A stretch of DNA of 64,000 nt, taken from Rhizobium sp. 007 (GTDB taxonomy: Bacteria; Pseudomonadota; Alphaproteobacteria; Rhizobiales; Rhizobiaceae). Under the pieces are notes generated by a model. That model saw nothing but the letters and a program-made list of their open reading frames with translations, was not told the origin of the DNA and searched no databases. The stretch covers positions 1,798,001 through 1,862,000 of the forward strand of contig NZ_CP064188.1 in the NCBI RefSeq assembly GCF_015353075.1. Direction: 5' to 3'. Both the position numbers and the translations under genes were made by a program. Positions 26,299 through 36,037 of the stretch are shown piece after piece; positions within the stretch are counted from its first letter, which is position 1, and the number at the start of each line of letters is the position of its first letter.

Positions 26299-26577
26299 AT
26301 GACGACGACAAACGAAATCGCAGACAAGATTGCCGGTGAACATGGCCTTACCAAAGCCCAGAGCAAAGCCGTCGTAGAGGCGGTCTTCGCCTCCATCACG
26401 TCGGCCGCCACATCTGGCGCCGAGACCTCGATCCCGGGCTTCGGCAAGTTCAAGGTAAAGGAGACGCCGGAGCGCGAAGGCCGCAATCCCTCAACCGGGG
26501 CCACCGTCAAGATCGCTGCCGCAAAGAAGCTCGCCTTCACGCCGGCCAAGGCAGTGAAGGATGCTCTGAACAAGTGA
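26299..26577 (+). CDS. HU-family DNA-binding protein
   Basis: A 92-residue histone-like protein. The HU/IHF features are present: N-terminal helices (NEIADKIAGEHGLTKAQSKA), GFGKFKVKETPEREGRNPST with the conserved Gly-Phe-Gly-Phe-like turn and the DNA-intercalating arm ending in GRNPSTGATVKI, and the C-terminal helix FTPAKAVKDALNK. AAAAGGA precedes ATG 26299. The longer frame from 26065 is not conserved. It compacts and bends DNA; probably an accessory copy, as rhizobia carry several. Confidence 0.9.
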   Translation: MTTTNEIADKIAGEHGLTKAQSKAVVEAVFASITSAATSGAETSIPGFGKFKVKETPEREGRNPSTGATVKIAAAKKLAFTPAKAVKDALNK

Positions 26578-26603
26578 TCGTTCGGATCAAGGAGGCCCGC
26601 CTT

Positions 26604-26640
26604 TGAACTGACCCCATTAAGTTGGACAGTTTAGAAGGCC
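26604..26640. mobile_element. Possible solitary insertion-sequence end
   Basis: TGAACTGACCCC followed by ATTAAGTTGGACAG has the look of an IS3-family terminal repeat. No transposase gene and no second end are visible nearby, so at most it is a remnant. This rests on resemblance only. Confidence 0.3.
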
Positions 26641-26781
26641 GGCTGATTTAAGGGCTGAGTTCTGCACTGTGCAGGGCTCAGAGCCTACGGCCGCACAATC
26701 TGCAGGGCAGCATCCCCCGGCGCGGCGCGTTGGCCAGGATGCGGGCATCCGTTCCGTTCGCAGTAGCGGACGTCAAGTCAT

Positions 26782-27207
26782 TCAATCCTGCCGTGGCAGA
26801 TTGGCCGGATTCCACACCACTTCCCAAAGGTGGCCGTCCGGATCAGTAAAGTATCCAGCGTATCCACCGTAAAACGTTTCCTCAGCGGGCTTTACGATGT
26901 CTGCTCCCGCAAGCCGGGCCTGTTCCATGACCTCGTCAACCTCACGTCGATGCGAGACGTTGTGGCCGATCGAGAACGAGGTGCTGCTCGCGGGCGCTTT
27001 CGTCAGACCGCTGTCGTGGGCTAGATCATCCTGAGCCCAAATCGCAAGTTTAACCCCGCTGGAAAGGTCAAAGAACGCGACGGCGCCATGCGCGAACTCA
27101 CGGCCGACGATCCCTTGAGTGGGCAGTTTCAGTCCGTCACGGTAAAAGGCAAGCGAGCGCTCAAGATGGGCAACACCCAGCGTCAAGACAGAAATTCGCG
27201 GTTTCAT
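26782..27207 (-). CDS. VOC/glyoxalase-family protein
   Basis: A 141-residue protein with one vicinal-oxygen-chelate domain pair. Features are LTLGVAHLERSLAFYRDGL at the N-terminus, FFDLSSGVKLAIW, and GGYAGYFTDPDGHLWEVVWN at the C-terminus with the metal-binding Glu. The family includes glyoxalases, dioxygenases and resistance proteins; no substrate can be assigned. It stands alone between HU and the LysR gene at 27336. Confidence 0.88.
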   Translation of the reverse strand: MKPRISVLTLGVAHLERSLAFYRDGLKLPTQGIVGREFAHGAVAFFDLSSGVKLAIWAQDDLAHDSGLTKAPASSTSFSIGHNVSHRREVDEVMEQARLAGADIVKPAEETFYGGYAGYFTDPDGHLWEVVWNPANLPRQD

Positions 27208-27335
27208 GGAAATTCCTCCGTCTCAATCAGCTCCGCCAAATCCCAAATCGACGGGGCTTCGATTTGTAAACAGTGCTGCCGAAGGAGCACTGCCCGAGAG
27301 CTGGCGTAACACTCAGAGTTGTTTTTTCTTTGGCT

Positions 27336-28232
27336 CTAGGCCGAGCGATATCTCAAAGCGTCGACCAGAAGCGCGAACGCGTGCGAAGCCAGGCGGCGGC
27401 TCGGGTAGTAGAGGTGATAGCCAGGGAATAGAGGGCACCAGTCCTCCAGCACCGAAACCAATTTACCCTCCTTCACCAGCGGACCGAGATGATCGTCGGG
27501 GAGACACGTCAACCCGATACCGCTCAAAGCGGCGTCGATTATCATCGGCACATCATTGCAGATGAATTGGCCGTCGACGCGGACGTTCAGCGGACGTGTA
27601 TCTTTCTCGAATTCCCATGCGTAGAGCCCGCCGAGCGTAGGAAGGCGCAGATTGATGCAGGAGTGCTGCGTCAGGTCGTGGGGTGTCCGAGGCTTCGTAT
27701 GACGCTCGAAGTACTGCGGCGATCCGGCAACCACCATGCGAAGCTCCGGTCCGATCCTCACAGCGATCATGTCCTTCTCAACGCCCTCTCCAAGCCGTAT
27801 GCCAGCATCGAAGCGCTCAGCGGCCAGATCAACGAACCTTTGCTCGATCGATATTTCCACGTTGATCTCAGAAAATTCGGCCATCAGACGTTTCACGGCG
27901 GGCATGAGTATGGTCTCGGCCGCGTGTCGACTGGACGTGACGCGTATCGTTCCGGCGGGCCGCTGACGCAACGCGCTCAGGGCATCGATCCTGCTCCGGA
28001 TGTCATTGAAGGCTGGGCGCAGAGTTTCGGCCAGTTGCTCGCCTGCATCAGTGGGAGAGACATTACGCGTCGTTCGTGTGAGCAACCGCACGCCCATGCG
28101 CTCTTCCAGACGGCGCACGGTGTGGCTCAGCGAAGACTGAGAAGTTCCGAGCTGTGCAGCCGCGCGGGTAAAGCTACGCTCCTCCGCGACAGCGAGGAAG
28201 GCGACAAGATCCCCGAGTTCGTCCCGCTTCAT
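27336..28232 (-). CDS. LysR-family transcriptional regulator
   Basis: A 298-residue regulator. The N-terminus LVAFLAVAEERSFTRAAAQL and GTSQSSLSHTVRRLEERMGV is a typical LysR helix-turn-helix, and the effector domain resembles the CrgA/DsdC-like subgroup that often sits beside oxidoreductase genes. It is divergent from the aldo/keto reductase at 28386 with a 153-base spacer, so that gene is the likely target. Confidence 0.9.
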   Translation of the reverse strand: MKRDELGDLVAFLAVAEERSFTRAAAQLGTSQSSLSHTVRRLEERMGVRLLTRTTRNVSPTDAGEQLAETLRPAFNDIRSRIDALSALRQRPAGTIRVTSSRHAAETILMPAVKRLMAEFSEINVEISIEQRFVDLAAERFDAGIRLGEGVEKDMIAVRIGPELRMVVAGSPQYFERHTKPRTPHDLTQHSCINLRLPTLGGLYAWEFEKDTRPLNVRVDGQFICNDVPMIIDAALSGIGLTCLPDDHLGPLVKEGKLVSVLEDWCPLFPGYHLYYPSRRLASHAFALLVDALRYRSA

Positions 28233-28298
28233 TCATGAATCCACAGCATAGGTTCATGCCGAACCTAGCACCTAACAGCTCGTCCCTACCAGCGCTAA

Positions 28299-29375
<1,077 letters not shown>

Positions 29376-29402
29376 CGCTTGGGCGGGTTGACGCACAACT
29401 GT

Positions 29403-29690
29403 GCCCGCCCGGATGGCAAGATCGGCTTCGTCGGGGTCCCGCACGGCGTGCAGCTTGACCGACAGGGCCTGTTCTTCGCGCAGAAGAGCCTGCTCGGCGG
29501 TCCGGCCCCAGTCCGCCGTTCCTGCCCTGGCTGATGGACCTGGCGCTCGACCGCACCATCGGCCCAGGCAGGGTTTTCGACCTCGAACTGCCGCTTGCCG
29601 ATGTCGCCGAAGGCTATGGCGCCATGGACGAACGCCGCGCAATACGCTGCTCAGGGTCCAATTGGACGTCGGCGAGGCGCTGCTACTGCG
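29403..29690 (+). pseudogene. Zinc-type alcohol dehydrogenase remnant (C-terminal part)
   Basis: Frame 3 from 29403 reads ARPDGKIGFVGVPHGVQLDR and LFFAQKSLLGGPAPV; the frame then shifts near 29517 to FLPWLMDLALDRTIGPGRVF and DLELPLADVAEGYGAMDERR, and shifts again near 29640. These are successive pieces of the C-terminal cofactor/substrate domain of a medium-chain alcohol dehydrogenase. The catalytic N-terminal domain is absent. A decayed gene with at least two frameshifts. Confidence 0.72.
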
Positions 29691-29850
29691 GGACGCGTAC
29701 ACACAGTCCGGTTCATGAATGGGAGACATAGACCTAATCGGATGCAGCAATCTAATCGAATGGGATTCGTTACGCATCTGACACACTAGACGCGGCGCGC
29801 TACTGGAGAGCTAGTGTTCACGGGAGCAGACCATGGAAGAGGAAAACCAG

Positions 29851-31044
29851 ATGAAGAACATTGCCGCAGGCATCGCCATTTCCGCTCTCGCCGCGGCAGG
29901 AGTCGAGGCTCAGGAACGTCGCCGGGTCGCTCCACCCGCCGTCTACGACGTCGCGCCCGGCCTTGCCCACTTCACCGACGATGTGCTCTTCGGCGAGGTT
30001 TGGGAACGAGCAGAACTTGCACCTCGCGATCGCAGCCTCGTCACCGTCTCGGCGATCATCTCGACTGGCAAGACGGCGCAGATCGGCGGTCATGTCCGGC
30101 GCGCCCTCGACAACGGCGTCAAAGCCGGAGAGATTGGCGAACTGATCACCCAGCTCGCCTTTTATTCCGGTTGGCCGAACGCCATCTCCGCCGTAGCAGA
30201 GACTAAAACGGTATTTGACGAGCGCAACATCGCTCCGGTCAAGAACAGTGTGACGGCCCGGATCGAGCTCGAGGCTGCCGCCGAGGCGGCTCGCGCAGCG
30301 ACGGTCAATGCGTCCGTCGCTCCGACCGCCGCGGGTCTTGCCGGTCTCACAAACCGCGTGCTTTTCGGGGACCTCTGGCAGCGGCCAGATCTTTCGGCCC
30401 GCGACCGCAGCCTGGTGACGATGTCGGCGCTGATTGCCATTGGACAACCGGAGCAGCTTCCTTTCCATGCGAACCGGGCGATGGACAACGGCTTGACCCG
30501 CGCGGAGGCATCCGAGGTCGTAACCCAGGTTGCCTTCTACGCGGGTTGGCCACGAGCCATGTCCGCAGTGCAGGTGCTCCAGCGGGTGTTCGACAGTCGG
30601 GAGGCCGCCTCTAAAGCATCTGCGGCCTCGGCCGATCTTAAGATAACCCGCGTCAATCAGGGCCGGGCCAGCGCTCCCGAACAATATTTCACGGGCGAGG
30701 TTGAGACCTCTGGCTTCTATCGGGGCGATACGCCCGCCCGCATAGGAGGAGCGACAGTATCCTTCCCGGCTGGAGCCCGCACGGCATGGCATACCCACCC
30801 GCTTGGTCAAACGCTCTTCATCATCTCCGGCCGCGGCTGGATTCAGACAGAAGGAAAGCCTATCGAGCAGGTCGGACCGGGCGACGTGGTCTGGATACCG
30901 CCGCTGGTCAAGCACTGGCACGGCGCCTCGGCAGGCGAGCCGATGACACATTTTGCAGTGGCCGAAGCCCTAAACGGCAGTTCGGTCACCTGGATGGAGA
31001 AGGTTTCCGACGATGACTACGGCAAGGGTCGCGAAATCGATTGA
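29851..31044 (+). CDS. Exported tandem carboxymuconolactone-decarboxylase-like and cupin fusion protein
   Basis: A 397-residue protein. It has a signal peptide (MKNIAAGIAISALAAAGVEA). Two carboxymuconolactone-decarboxylase/AhpD-like domains follow: VLFGEVWERAELAPRDRSLV to ITQLAFYSGWPNA (about 38-115), and VLFGDLWQRPDLSARDRSLV to VTQVAFYAGWPRA (about 165-240). Residues 270-385 form a cupin with HTHPLGQTLFIISGRGW and HWHGAS metal ligands. Neither CMD domain has the AhpD CxxC pair. ATG 29851 gives the signal peptide; ATG 29833 adds six residues. Such fusions are known in proteobacteria, often near LysR/aldo-keto genes; their reaction is not established. Confidence 0.85.
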   Translation: MKNIAAGIAISALAAAGVEAQERRRVAPPAVYDVAPGLAHFTDDVLFGEVWERAELAPRDRSLVTVSAIISTGKTAQIGGHVRRALDNGVKAGEIGELITQLAFYSGWPNAISAVAETKTVFDERNIAPVKNSVTARIELEAAAEAARAATVNASVAPTAAGLAGLTNRVLFGDLWQRPDLSARDRSLVTMSALIAIGQPEQLPFHANRAMDNGLTRAEASEVVTQVAFYAGWPRAMSAVQVLQRVFDSREAASKASAASADLKITRVNQGRASAPEQYFTGEVETSGFYRGDTPARIGGATVSFPAGARTAWHTHPLGQTLFIISGRGWIQTEGKPIEQVGPGDVVWIPPLVKHWHGASAGEPMTHFAVAEALNGSSVTWMEKVSDDDYGKGREID

Positions 31045-31363
31045 GTGGCCGGAGGAGCCTGACGGAGAAATCGATGCGGAAGAGGATCTAAAAACGAACT
31101 CTTCCAAAGGCTCTGTCTCTGAGCAGCCGGCTTCATGCGAGCGGGGCTCGCGTTCTTACGCGGTTGGGCCATAAGGTGGGCCTGGGCACCGCGCAATCCA
31201 TAGAGCTCCACGAGCTGGGTGGCATTTCTGCGGCAAATCATCCTCGCAATTACGGAAGCAAAATCCACAAATGCGACGTGATCGCACCCGGTTGGAGCGT
31301 TCTCTAGCTCCCGCCATCATGGCGGGTATTACAGGCTGCCGGTTCAGTGAGACGGGCTTTAGA

Positions 31364-31393
31364 CGGGAGGGCAACGGAAGAATTGCCCTCCCG
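31364..31393 (-). terminator. Hairpin after the SulP/carbonic anhydrase operon
   Basis: Perfect 11-bp stem CGGGAGGGCAA / TTGCCCTCCCG with an 8-base loop, 8 bases past the SulP stop on the minus strand. The T tract is poor, so it may act as a weak terminator or an mRNA 3' end stabiliser. The remaining 31045-31363 stretch shows no gene. Confidence 0.5.
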
Positions 31394-31400
31394 CGAACAA

Positions 31401-32930
31401 TCAGGCGGCTTCTGCAGAGAAACGTGCAAATAGCGGCTTAAGGCGAGGATGACGCGCCGCCTGAGGCGGATGAATCTCTACGGTTCGGCCGGATTTCGTC
31501 TCGCGCCTGAGCCATTCGCTGATGGTCTCTGCACTAGTGTGATCCATGTAGAGCAGGTGTTTGCCGATAATACTGACTTTACGGCCTTCGGGCAGCCCTT
31601 CGAGCGTGCTAAGCAGCACCGGCACGTCCTTGCAGGTGACCGCTCCGCCCAGTCGGACATGAATTTCATCGTCGACCTCGGAATGCCTGATTGCGAGCTT
31701 TCGGCGCAGATAAGGAAGAATTTCGAGGATCGACAGCGCAAGGCCGAGCGCCACCCCGACCAGCAGGTCCTGCAGGACGACCATGGCCACCGTGACGGCC
31801 CAGATTCCAACCGGCATGAGACCATGGTGTTCGAACAGGTGGCGCACATGGTGAAGGCTGATCAGCCGCCAGCCGGTGACGAGCAGCACGGCGGCGAGCG
31901 CCGTCAAGGGTACCATTTCCAGCAATCCCGGCAAAAGCGCAACAAGGCCGAGGATCCACACGCCATGCAATACTGCCGAGGTCCGCGTGCGAGCCCCAGC
32001 CTGGACGTTGGCCGATGAACGGACGATGACACCGGTGATAGGCAATGCCCCGAGCAATCCGCAAAGCCCGTTACCGACGCCTTGGGCGAAAAGCTCCCTG
32101 TTGAAGCGCGTGCGTCCCCCGTCATGCATGCGGTCGACAGCGGCCGCCGAAAGAAGCGTTTCGGCGCTCGCAATGACGGCAATCATCAGGATCGTCAAGA
32201 TAATGCCGGGCTGCGCTAGCTGGCCAAAATTCTCGGCCGTCGGTATCGATATGCTCTCTGCCAGTGAGGCAGGCACTTCCACACGGGCAATCGGGAGTTC
32301 AAGAGTGGTCGTCAGGACCGTCGCGGCAGCAACCCCGACAAGCGCCCCCGGAACCAGCGCCAGCCATTTGGGCCGGAATTGTTCCCAGCAGACCATGGCG
32401 AGGAGGGCGATTAGACCGACCAGTAGCGCGACGGCCTCGTTGGTCACGCTGGCGCCCCACAATCTACCGACACTCTCGTTTATCGCGGTGACATTCTCGA
32501 TGCCGCCGGCGGCAGGTTTGGCATCCATGAGCACATGGACCTGTCCGAGGATGATCAAAATGCCGATGCCGGCCAGCATGCCATGAACGACGGCCGGCGA
32601 AATTGCTCTGAACCAGGAGCCGATCCTGAGGAAACCCGCCAAGATCTGCAGGAGGCCGACGATGAGCAGCACGGGACCGAGCATGGCAACGCCGTACTGT
32701 TCGACGAAGCCGAAGACGATGACGGCAAGACCGGCGGCAGGCCCGGAGACCTGAAGAGGCGAGCCTGCCAGCAGGCCGACAACGAGGCCTCCTATGATAC
32801 CGGAGATAAGCCCCATGGCCGCTGGTACCCCGGAGGCGATCGCAATTCCCAGGCAGAGCGGAATGGCGACAAGAAAAACCACCAGAGACGAAGCGAGGTC
32901 GCGCGAGAATGCAGAGCCGTTGTTTATCAT
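31401..32930 (-). CDS. SulP-family anion/bicarbonate transporter
   Basis: A 509-residue inner-membrane protein with 10-12 spans. The N-terminal SulP pattern FSRDLASSLVVFLVAIPLCL, with IASGVPAAMGLISGIIGG, and the STAS-like C-terminal region (residues about 425-509, IHVRLGGAVTCKDVPVLLST) are clear. ATG 32930 lies 4 bases after the carbonic anhydrase stop; the upstream extension overlaps that gene in another frame. The pairing with carbonic anhydrase suggests bicarbonate transport rather than sulphate. Confidence 0.9.
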   Translation of the reverse strand: MINNGSAFSRDLASSLVVFLVAIPLCLGIAIASGVPAAMGLISGIIGGLVVGLLAGSPLQVSGPAAGLAVIVFGFVEQYGVAMLGPVLLIVGLLQILAGFLRIGSWFRAISPAVVHGMLAGIGILIILGQVHVLMDAKPAAGGIENVTAINESVGRLWGASVTNEAVALLVGLIALLAMVCWEQFRPKWLALVPGALVGVAAATVLTTTLELPIARVEVPASLAESISIPTAENFGQLAQPGIILTILMIAVIASAETLLSAAAVDRMHDGGRTRFNRELFAQGVGNGLCGLLGALPITGVIVRSSANVQAGARTRTSAVLHGVWILGLVALLPGLLEMVPLTALAAVLLVTGWRLISLHHVRHLFEHHGLMPVGIWAVTVAMVVLQDLLVGVALGLALSILEILPYLRRKLAIRHSEVDDEIHVRLGGAVTCKDVPVLLSTLEGLPEGRKVSIIGKHLLYMDHTSAETISEWLRRETKSGRTVEIHPPQAARHPRLKPLFARFSAEAA

Positions 32931-32934
32931 GGCA

Positions 32935-33639
32935 CTACTCCCCGCCAAGCGTTGCGGCAACCCGCGGCATGACATGCGGGTGGTCTCGTCCTGTGATGGC
33001 GACCGGCAGCGGCTCGCCCTCCTGCACCTCGGTAAACGTCGCCAAAACCCCGTCATAGACTTGGACCTCGCCCGTCCCGATGTCGAAGAACCAGCCGTGC
33101 AGCGTGATCTCGTTGGTCGCAAGCTTCGCAGCCACCGACGGATGGGTCTTTAAATGGTCGAGCTGCACGACGACGTTTTCCATTGCTACCGCACGCACGC
33201 GGTCAGTTTCGGAGAGATCGTCGGGATAGGCTTGGCAAACAATCGAATAGGCGGCGTGGCTGTGCCGCAGCCAGGCTGCGACATTCGGCATTGGTTCCAG
33301 CATTTGCGGGTGGCACAGCCCTTTCATCGCCCCGCAATCGGAGTGACCGCAAACGACAATGTCGCTGACGCCGAGCGCCAGGATGGCATATTCGATTGCG
33401 GAAGAGACCCCACCATTGAGGGTCGAGAAGGGGGGAACGATATTGCCGGCATTGCGGCAGACGAAGAGATCGCCGGGACCGGACTGTGTTATCGTTTCCG
33501 GCATCACTCGGCTGTCGGCACAAGATATCATCAGGGCATGTGGCTGCTGGCCTTCGCGCGCCAGCTTGCGGTAAAGGGCCGAATGATTCGGAAACACGGC
33601 GCCACGAAAACTGGAGATACCTTTCAGGAAGTCACCCAT
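32935..33639 (-). CDS. Beta-carbonic anhydrase
   Basis: A 234-residue enzyme interconverting CO2 and bicarbonate. Zinc ligands and the Asp-Arg dyad are all present: ISCADSRVMPE (Cys40, Asp42, Arg44) and CGHSDCGAMKG (His99, Cys102). ATG 33639 has GAGG 9 bases upstream and gives the normal length; the frame to 33945 has no conserved residues. First gene of a two-gene unit with the SulP transporter. Confidence 0.93.
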   Translation of the reverse strand: MGDFLKGISSFRGAVFPNHSALYRKLAREGQQPHALMISCADSRVMPETITQSGPGDLFVCRNAGNIVPPFSTLNGGVSSAIEYAILALGVSDIVVCGHSDCGAMKGLCHPQMLEPMPNVAAWLRHSHAAYSIVCQAYPDDLSETDRVRAVAMENVVVQLDHLKTHPSVAAKLATNEITLHGWFFDIGTGEVQVYDGVLATFTEVQEGEPLPVAITGRDHPHVMPRVAATLGGE

Positions 33640-34120
33640 ATATCGGATCCTCTTTCTGGCCGGACGTCGGACTGGGAGGATGTCTCTCATCCGGCGGGTT
33701 GCAGAAGCGATCTGTTCGCAGATGCACAATAAAGGGCAGAACGAGAGCAAAAAAAGAGTCTCGCAGCATATTGCGTCGCAACATTTTTTGAACAAGACGT
33801 GATCTGGCTGATTGCCGCTCACGTCGCGAATTCCAAGATCGAACTGGTGCGATCCACGCCTTCGCGCGGGGTCCCGCCGCCGAATTCGCCGGTGATTCGC
33901 AGATGCCCTTATTCCGACGGACAGAACGGCATCATGATCCAGCACGATGCTTGAAAGAAGGTCCCAAGGAATGGCCTGGCGGCTCCCATAGAACTGAAAC
34001 TTTACCCCGCAGTGGTGGTGGTGCTGTCCCGCTTGAGCGACAAGACAAGCGTCATCGGCTGCTCAACAAATACGGTGAAGCCGTAGCGTGGAACGGCGAT
34101 GAATTTCGGCAGGATCTGCC
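33640..34120. other. Intergenic region, no gene recognised
   Basis: About 480 bases between carbonic anhydrase and the HxlR gene. It must hold the promoter of the carbonic anhydrase operon. Short frames here show no domain. Confidence 0.5.
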
Positions 34121-34489
34121 TCAGGCCCCCATCGCCAAGACGGGCCGACGCTCCTGCTCTGCCTTCTCCGCCATGCGGATTTCGTATGCCTTACCCCAGT
34201 TTGCCATCACGGTCACGGCATGGTTGAGGCTGCGGCCGAACTCGGTCGCAGAATATTCCACCCGCTGCACCTTCCCCGGAAATACCGCGCGGCTGATGAG
34301 ATCGTCCGCCTCCATCTCGCGGAGCTGCTGGGCGAGGACTTTCTCGCTGATCCCTGACAGGATGCGCCTCAACTCGCCGAAGCGGCGGGGCGAGAGATTG
34401 ATCTCCCAGAGGATGTCAGTCTTCCACTTTCCACCGATCACGTTGAGTGCACTTGCAAAGCCGCAATCGTCGTCCGGCAGGCGTTTCAT
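34121..34489 (-). CDS. HxlR-family transcriptional regulator
   Basis: A 122-residue winged-helix regulator. Family features are CGFASALNVIGGKWKTDILW near residue 9 and ISEKVLAQQLREMEADDLIS in the recognition-helix region, with PGKVQRVEYSATEFG as the wing. ATG 34489 is preceded by GGAGAACGG. HxlR proteins usually respond to electrophiles or redox change through the N-terminal cysteine, here Cys9. It is divergent from the dehydrogenase at 34598, with a palindrome between them. Confidence 0.88.
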   Translation of the reverse strand: MKRLPDDDCGFASALNVIGGKWKTDILWEINLSPRRFGELRRILSGISEKVLAQQLREMEADDLISRAVFPGKVQRVEYSATEFGRSLNHAVTVMANWGKAYEIRMAEKAEQERRPVLAMGA

Positions 34490-34521
34490 TTCCGTTCTCC
34501 CCTTACTGCAGAGTAACCGCT

Positions 34522-34533
34522 TACCTGAAGGTA
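34522..34533. promoter_or_regulatory. Possible HxlR operator palindrome
   Basis: TACCT-GA-AGGTA is a perfect 5-bp inverted repeat in the 108-base spacer between HxlR and the dehydrogenase; similar ACC-containing pieces (GTAACC, TTTACC) flank it. HxlR proteins bind short palindromes of this kind. Inference from position. Confidence 0.45.
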
Positions 34534-34597
34534 CGCAATTTACCTCACCGACTTGCAGCCGTATCAAATGACGTCTCAAATATTGGAGTTCAATTCG

Positions 34598-35476
34598 ATG
34601 ACTACAATAGGGTTCTTCGGCGCGGGCCGGATGGGAGCTTCACTTGTTCGGACGCTCGCAAAAAGCGGCCATGAGGTGCATGTCTGGAACAGAACGGCGG
34701 CGAAGGCGGAAGCGCTGGCGCCGTTCGGTGTGCAGCCGAAACTAACGCCGGAAGCGGCGGCGGCTGAGGCCGAGATCGTCTTCGTCAACCTGATAGACTA
34801 TGCTGCCTCCGACGCACAGCTGAGAAAGCCGGAGGTCACACAGACGCTGAAGGGCAAGCTCCTGGTGCAGCTCACCTCGGGCTCCCCAAAAGCGGCGCGC
34901 GACACCGGCGCCTGGGCGACCGGCCACGGGATCGCCTATCTCGACGGAGCCATTATGGCGACACCAAATGTCATCGGAGAACCCGAAACGCTGATCCTCT
35001 TCGCCGGGTCGAAGTCGCGTTACCAAAAGCACGAAAGGGTATTTGTGGCGCTCGGCGGCAAATCCGCCTTCCTCAGCGAGGATTTCGGGGCTGCATCGGC
35101 CCTCGACAGCGCCCTTCTTGGGCAGATGTGGGGCACGTTGTTCGGCACGCTTCAAGCGCTCGCCATTAACAGGGCAGAAAACATTAATGCCGACACCTAC
35201 GCGACGTACCTCAAGCTCGTCCAGCCGGTCATCGACGGGGCCGAGCGGGACCTCATGCAACGGGTCCGCGACGGCCGCGACCGCGGTGACGATGAAACAT
35301 TTGCAACAATCGCTGCTCACAATGTCGCTCTCCAGCATCTGCGGCATATCAACGCCGAGCGCGGCCTGAATCCGGTCCTTGCCGATGCCTTCGACAGCCT
35401 CTTCAGAACCGCCATCCAAAATGGTCACGTCGGCGACGATTTCGCGATACTGGCTCGTTTCATGAGGGCGCCATGA
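34598..35476 (+). CDS. NAD(P)-dependent dehydrogenase/imine-reductase-like protein
   Basis: A 292-residue protein of the 6-phosphogluconate/3-hydroxyisobutyrate dehydrogenase superfamily. The Rossmann motif IGFFGAGRMGASLVRTLAKS starts at residue 4, and VHVWNRTAAKAEAL suggests NADPH preference (Arg/Thr after the second strand). The C-terminal helical domain fits imine-reductase-like members. ATG 34598 has TTGGAG about 10 bases upstream; ATG 34568 is the alternative. It overlaps the GFA gene (ATGA) and is divergent from HxlR, so it is likely induced by an electrophile. Confidence 0.85.
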   Translation: MTTIGFFGAGRMGASLVRTLAKSGHEVHVWNRTAAKAEALAPFGVQPKLTPEAAAAEAEIVFVNLIDYAASDAQLRKPEVTQTLKGKLLVQLTSGSPKAARDTGAWATGHGIAYLDGAIMATPNVIGEPETLILFAGSKSRYQKHERVFVALGGKSAFLSEDFGAASALDSALLGQMWGTLFGTLQALAINRAENINADTYATYLKLVQPVIDGAERDLMQRVRDGRDRGDDETFATIAAHNVALQHLRHINAERGLNPVLADAFDSLFRTAIQNGHVGDDFAILARFMRAP

Positions 35477-35889
35477 CCGGTGCGGAAAAGCCCGTCGTCC
35501 GCACGGCACGCTGTTCCTGCGGCAGCCTGAAGCTGAGCCTCCGCGGCGCGCCGGAACGGGTCTATGCCTGCGCATGTCTGAACTGCCAGAAAGCGACTGG
35601 TTCGGCATTTTCCTACCGGGCGCGTTATCGAAAACAGGCCATTATCGCCGACGACGGCGAGCGACGGCGCTTCCGGCGCTTCACCGACAAGGGCCGCTGG
35701 ATGGATCAGATCTTCTGCCCGAATTGCGGCACGCTGATCTACATGGAGGCTGAGGTGCTGGACGAGCAGATCGTCGTCTCGATTGGCTGTTTCGCCGAGC
35801 CAGATTTCGCGCCGCCAGCTGCGATCTTCTGGTCACGGCGCCGCCACGGCTGGTACGAGCCGAACCCGGAGATCCAGCTTGTCGAGTAG
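35473..35889 (+). CDS. GFA-family zinc protein
   Basis: A 138-residue protein of the glutathione-dependent formaldehyde-activating (Gfa/CENP-V) family. Zinc cysteines: RCSCGSLKL, YACACLNCQKATGSAF and FCPNCGTLIY. It is coupled to the dehydrogenase by an ATGA overlap. The Gfa name reflects formaldehyde-glutathione adduct handling, but most members are uncharacterised. Confidence 0.88.
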   Translation: MTGAEKPVVRTARCSCGSLKLSLRGAPERVYACACLNCQKATGSAFSYRARYRKQAIIADDGERRRFRRFTDKGRWMDQIFCPNCGTLIYMEAEVLDEQIVVSIGCFAEPDFAPPAAIFWSRRRHGWYEPNPEIQLVE

Positions 35890-36037
35890 CCTCAATCCTC
35901 TGCGACCGCACTCAAATATTGTAAGCTGTTTACCGGGAACCTTCATTCAGGAGAGACCGAGCTGGAAAGACTATATTACCCGCCTCTCGCGGCTTAGGTT
36001 TGAGCATTCTCTTCCGCGGTTTCCTCTCACGGCCGAC

